From JBMTVT01 sp049451635 (lineage in GTDB: Bacteria; Bacteroidota; Bacteroidia; Flavobacteriales; Flavobacteriaceae): DNA of 23,743 nucleotides. The first letter of the stretch is position 1; each line of letters opens with the position of its first letter. The DNA lies in NCBI GenBank assembly GCA_049451635.1, contig JBMTVT010000039.1, positions 1 through 23,743 on the forward strand, written 5' to 3'. Made by a program: the position numbers and the translations under genes. Below, in pieces: positions 23,710-23,743 of the stretch. Below the pieces are notes generated by a model. That model did no database searches and was not told the DNA's origin. It saw nothing but the letters and a program-made list of their open reading frames with translations.

Positions 23710-23712
23710 AGC

Positions 23713-23743
23713 ATGAAGTTATATCCTTTAAAATTTAAACCTA
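23713..23743 (+). CDS. manA: Probable mannose-6-phosphate isomerase, first 10 codons (partial)
   Basis: The ATG at 23713 begins MKLYPLKFKP and runs off the right edge. This matches, from memory, the N-terminus of flavobacterial class I mannose-6-phosphate isomerases, which continue with an ILKE...WGG motif. That enzyme interconverts mannose 6-phosphate and fructose 6-phosphate. Only ten residues are visible, so the call rests on that short match. Confidence 0.55.
   Translation, partial: MKLYPLKFKP

Noticed and set aside
1..23743. CRISPR array, tRNA/rRNA genes, insertion sequences, prophage or defence island
   Set aside because: No regularly spaced repeats, cloverleaf or rRNA-like sequence, transposase, integrase or known defence-protein motif was seen by eye on either strand.

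Overview
The window looks like an ordinary chromosomal segment of a flavobacterium (phylum Bacteroidota, family Flavobacteriaceae). The DNA is clearly AT-rich. Several genes are preceded by the Bacteroidota -7 element TAnnTTTG, and Shine-Dalgarno sequences are weak or absent. The large secreted nuclease ends in a type IX secretion (T9SS) sorting tail. A GSIII (GlnN) glutamine synthetase, a DUF3078 outer-membrane protein and a SurA-MoxR operon also fit this group. Most genes lie on the minus strand.

Layout: 1-772 is the N-terminal part of a secreted C-type-lectin-domain protein that runs off the left edge. Next come mazG (nucleotide pyrophosphohydrolase) and acn (aconitase, with a strong terminator). 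4216-9401 is a tight four-gene minus-strand operon read as PPIase (651 aa), lipoprotein (284 aa), SurA-like PPIase (484 aa) and MoxR ATPase. It starts from a textbook promoter (TTG-N19-TATTTTTG). Three of its products are envelope folding factors. A divergent 78-aa conserved-looking gene follows, then about 650 bp of decayed or tiny reading frames. 10447-13037 is the prfA-lepB-pyrF operon, in which a small signal peptidase I sits between two housekeeping genes. After a gap with a doubtful small membrane ORF come a DUF3078 protein and purM.

15825-19287 is a nitrogen-assimilation locus. Two glutamine synthetases of different families, GSIII (glnN, minus) and eukaryote-like GSII (plus), are transcribed divergently. 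Their 253-bp intergenic region holds a perfect 9-bp inverted repeat and a related half-site, the best operator candidate in the window. Then come a CaCA-family Na+/Ca2+ antiporter, the frameshifted remnant of a TonB-plug-like protein, and a secreted endonuclease I with a lamin-tail-like domain, a Calx-beta-like domain and a T9SS tail. The right end holds a 50-residue small gene with its own promoter, an in-frame stop-interrupted continuation of it, and the first ten codons of what looks like manA (mannose-6-phosphate isomerase).

I found no CRISPR array, tRNA, rRNA, insertion sequence or phage gene, and nothing that amounts to a convincing new multi-gene system. The points most worth a second look are the glutamine synthetase intergenic operator, the small signal peptidase, the PPIase-free foldase-like lipoprotein, the 78-aa protein, and the pseudogene and small-ORF remnants.
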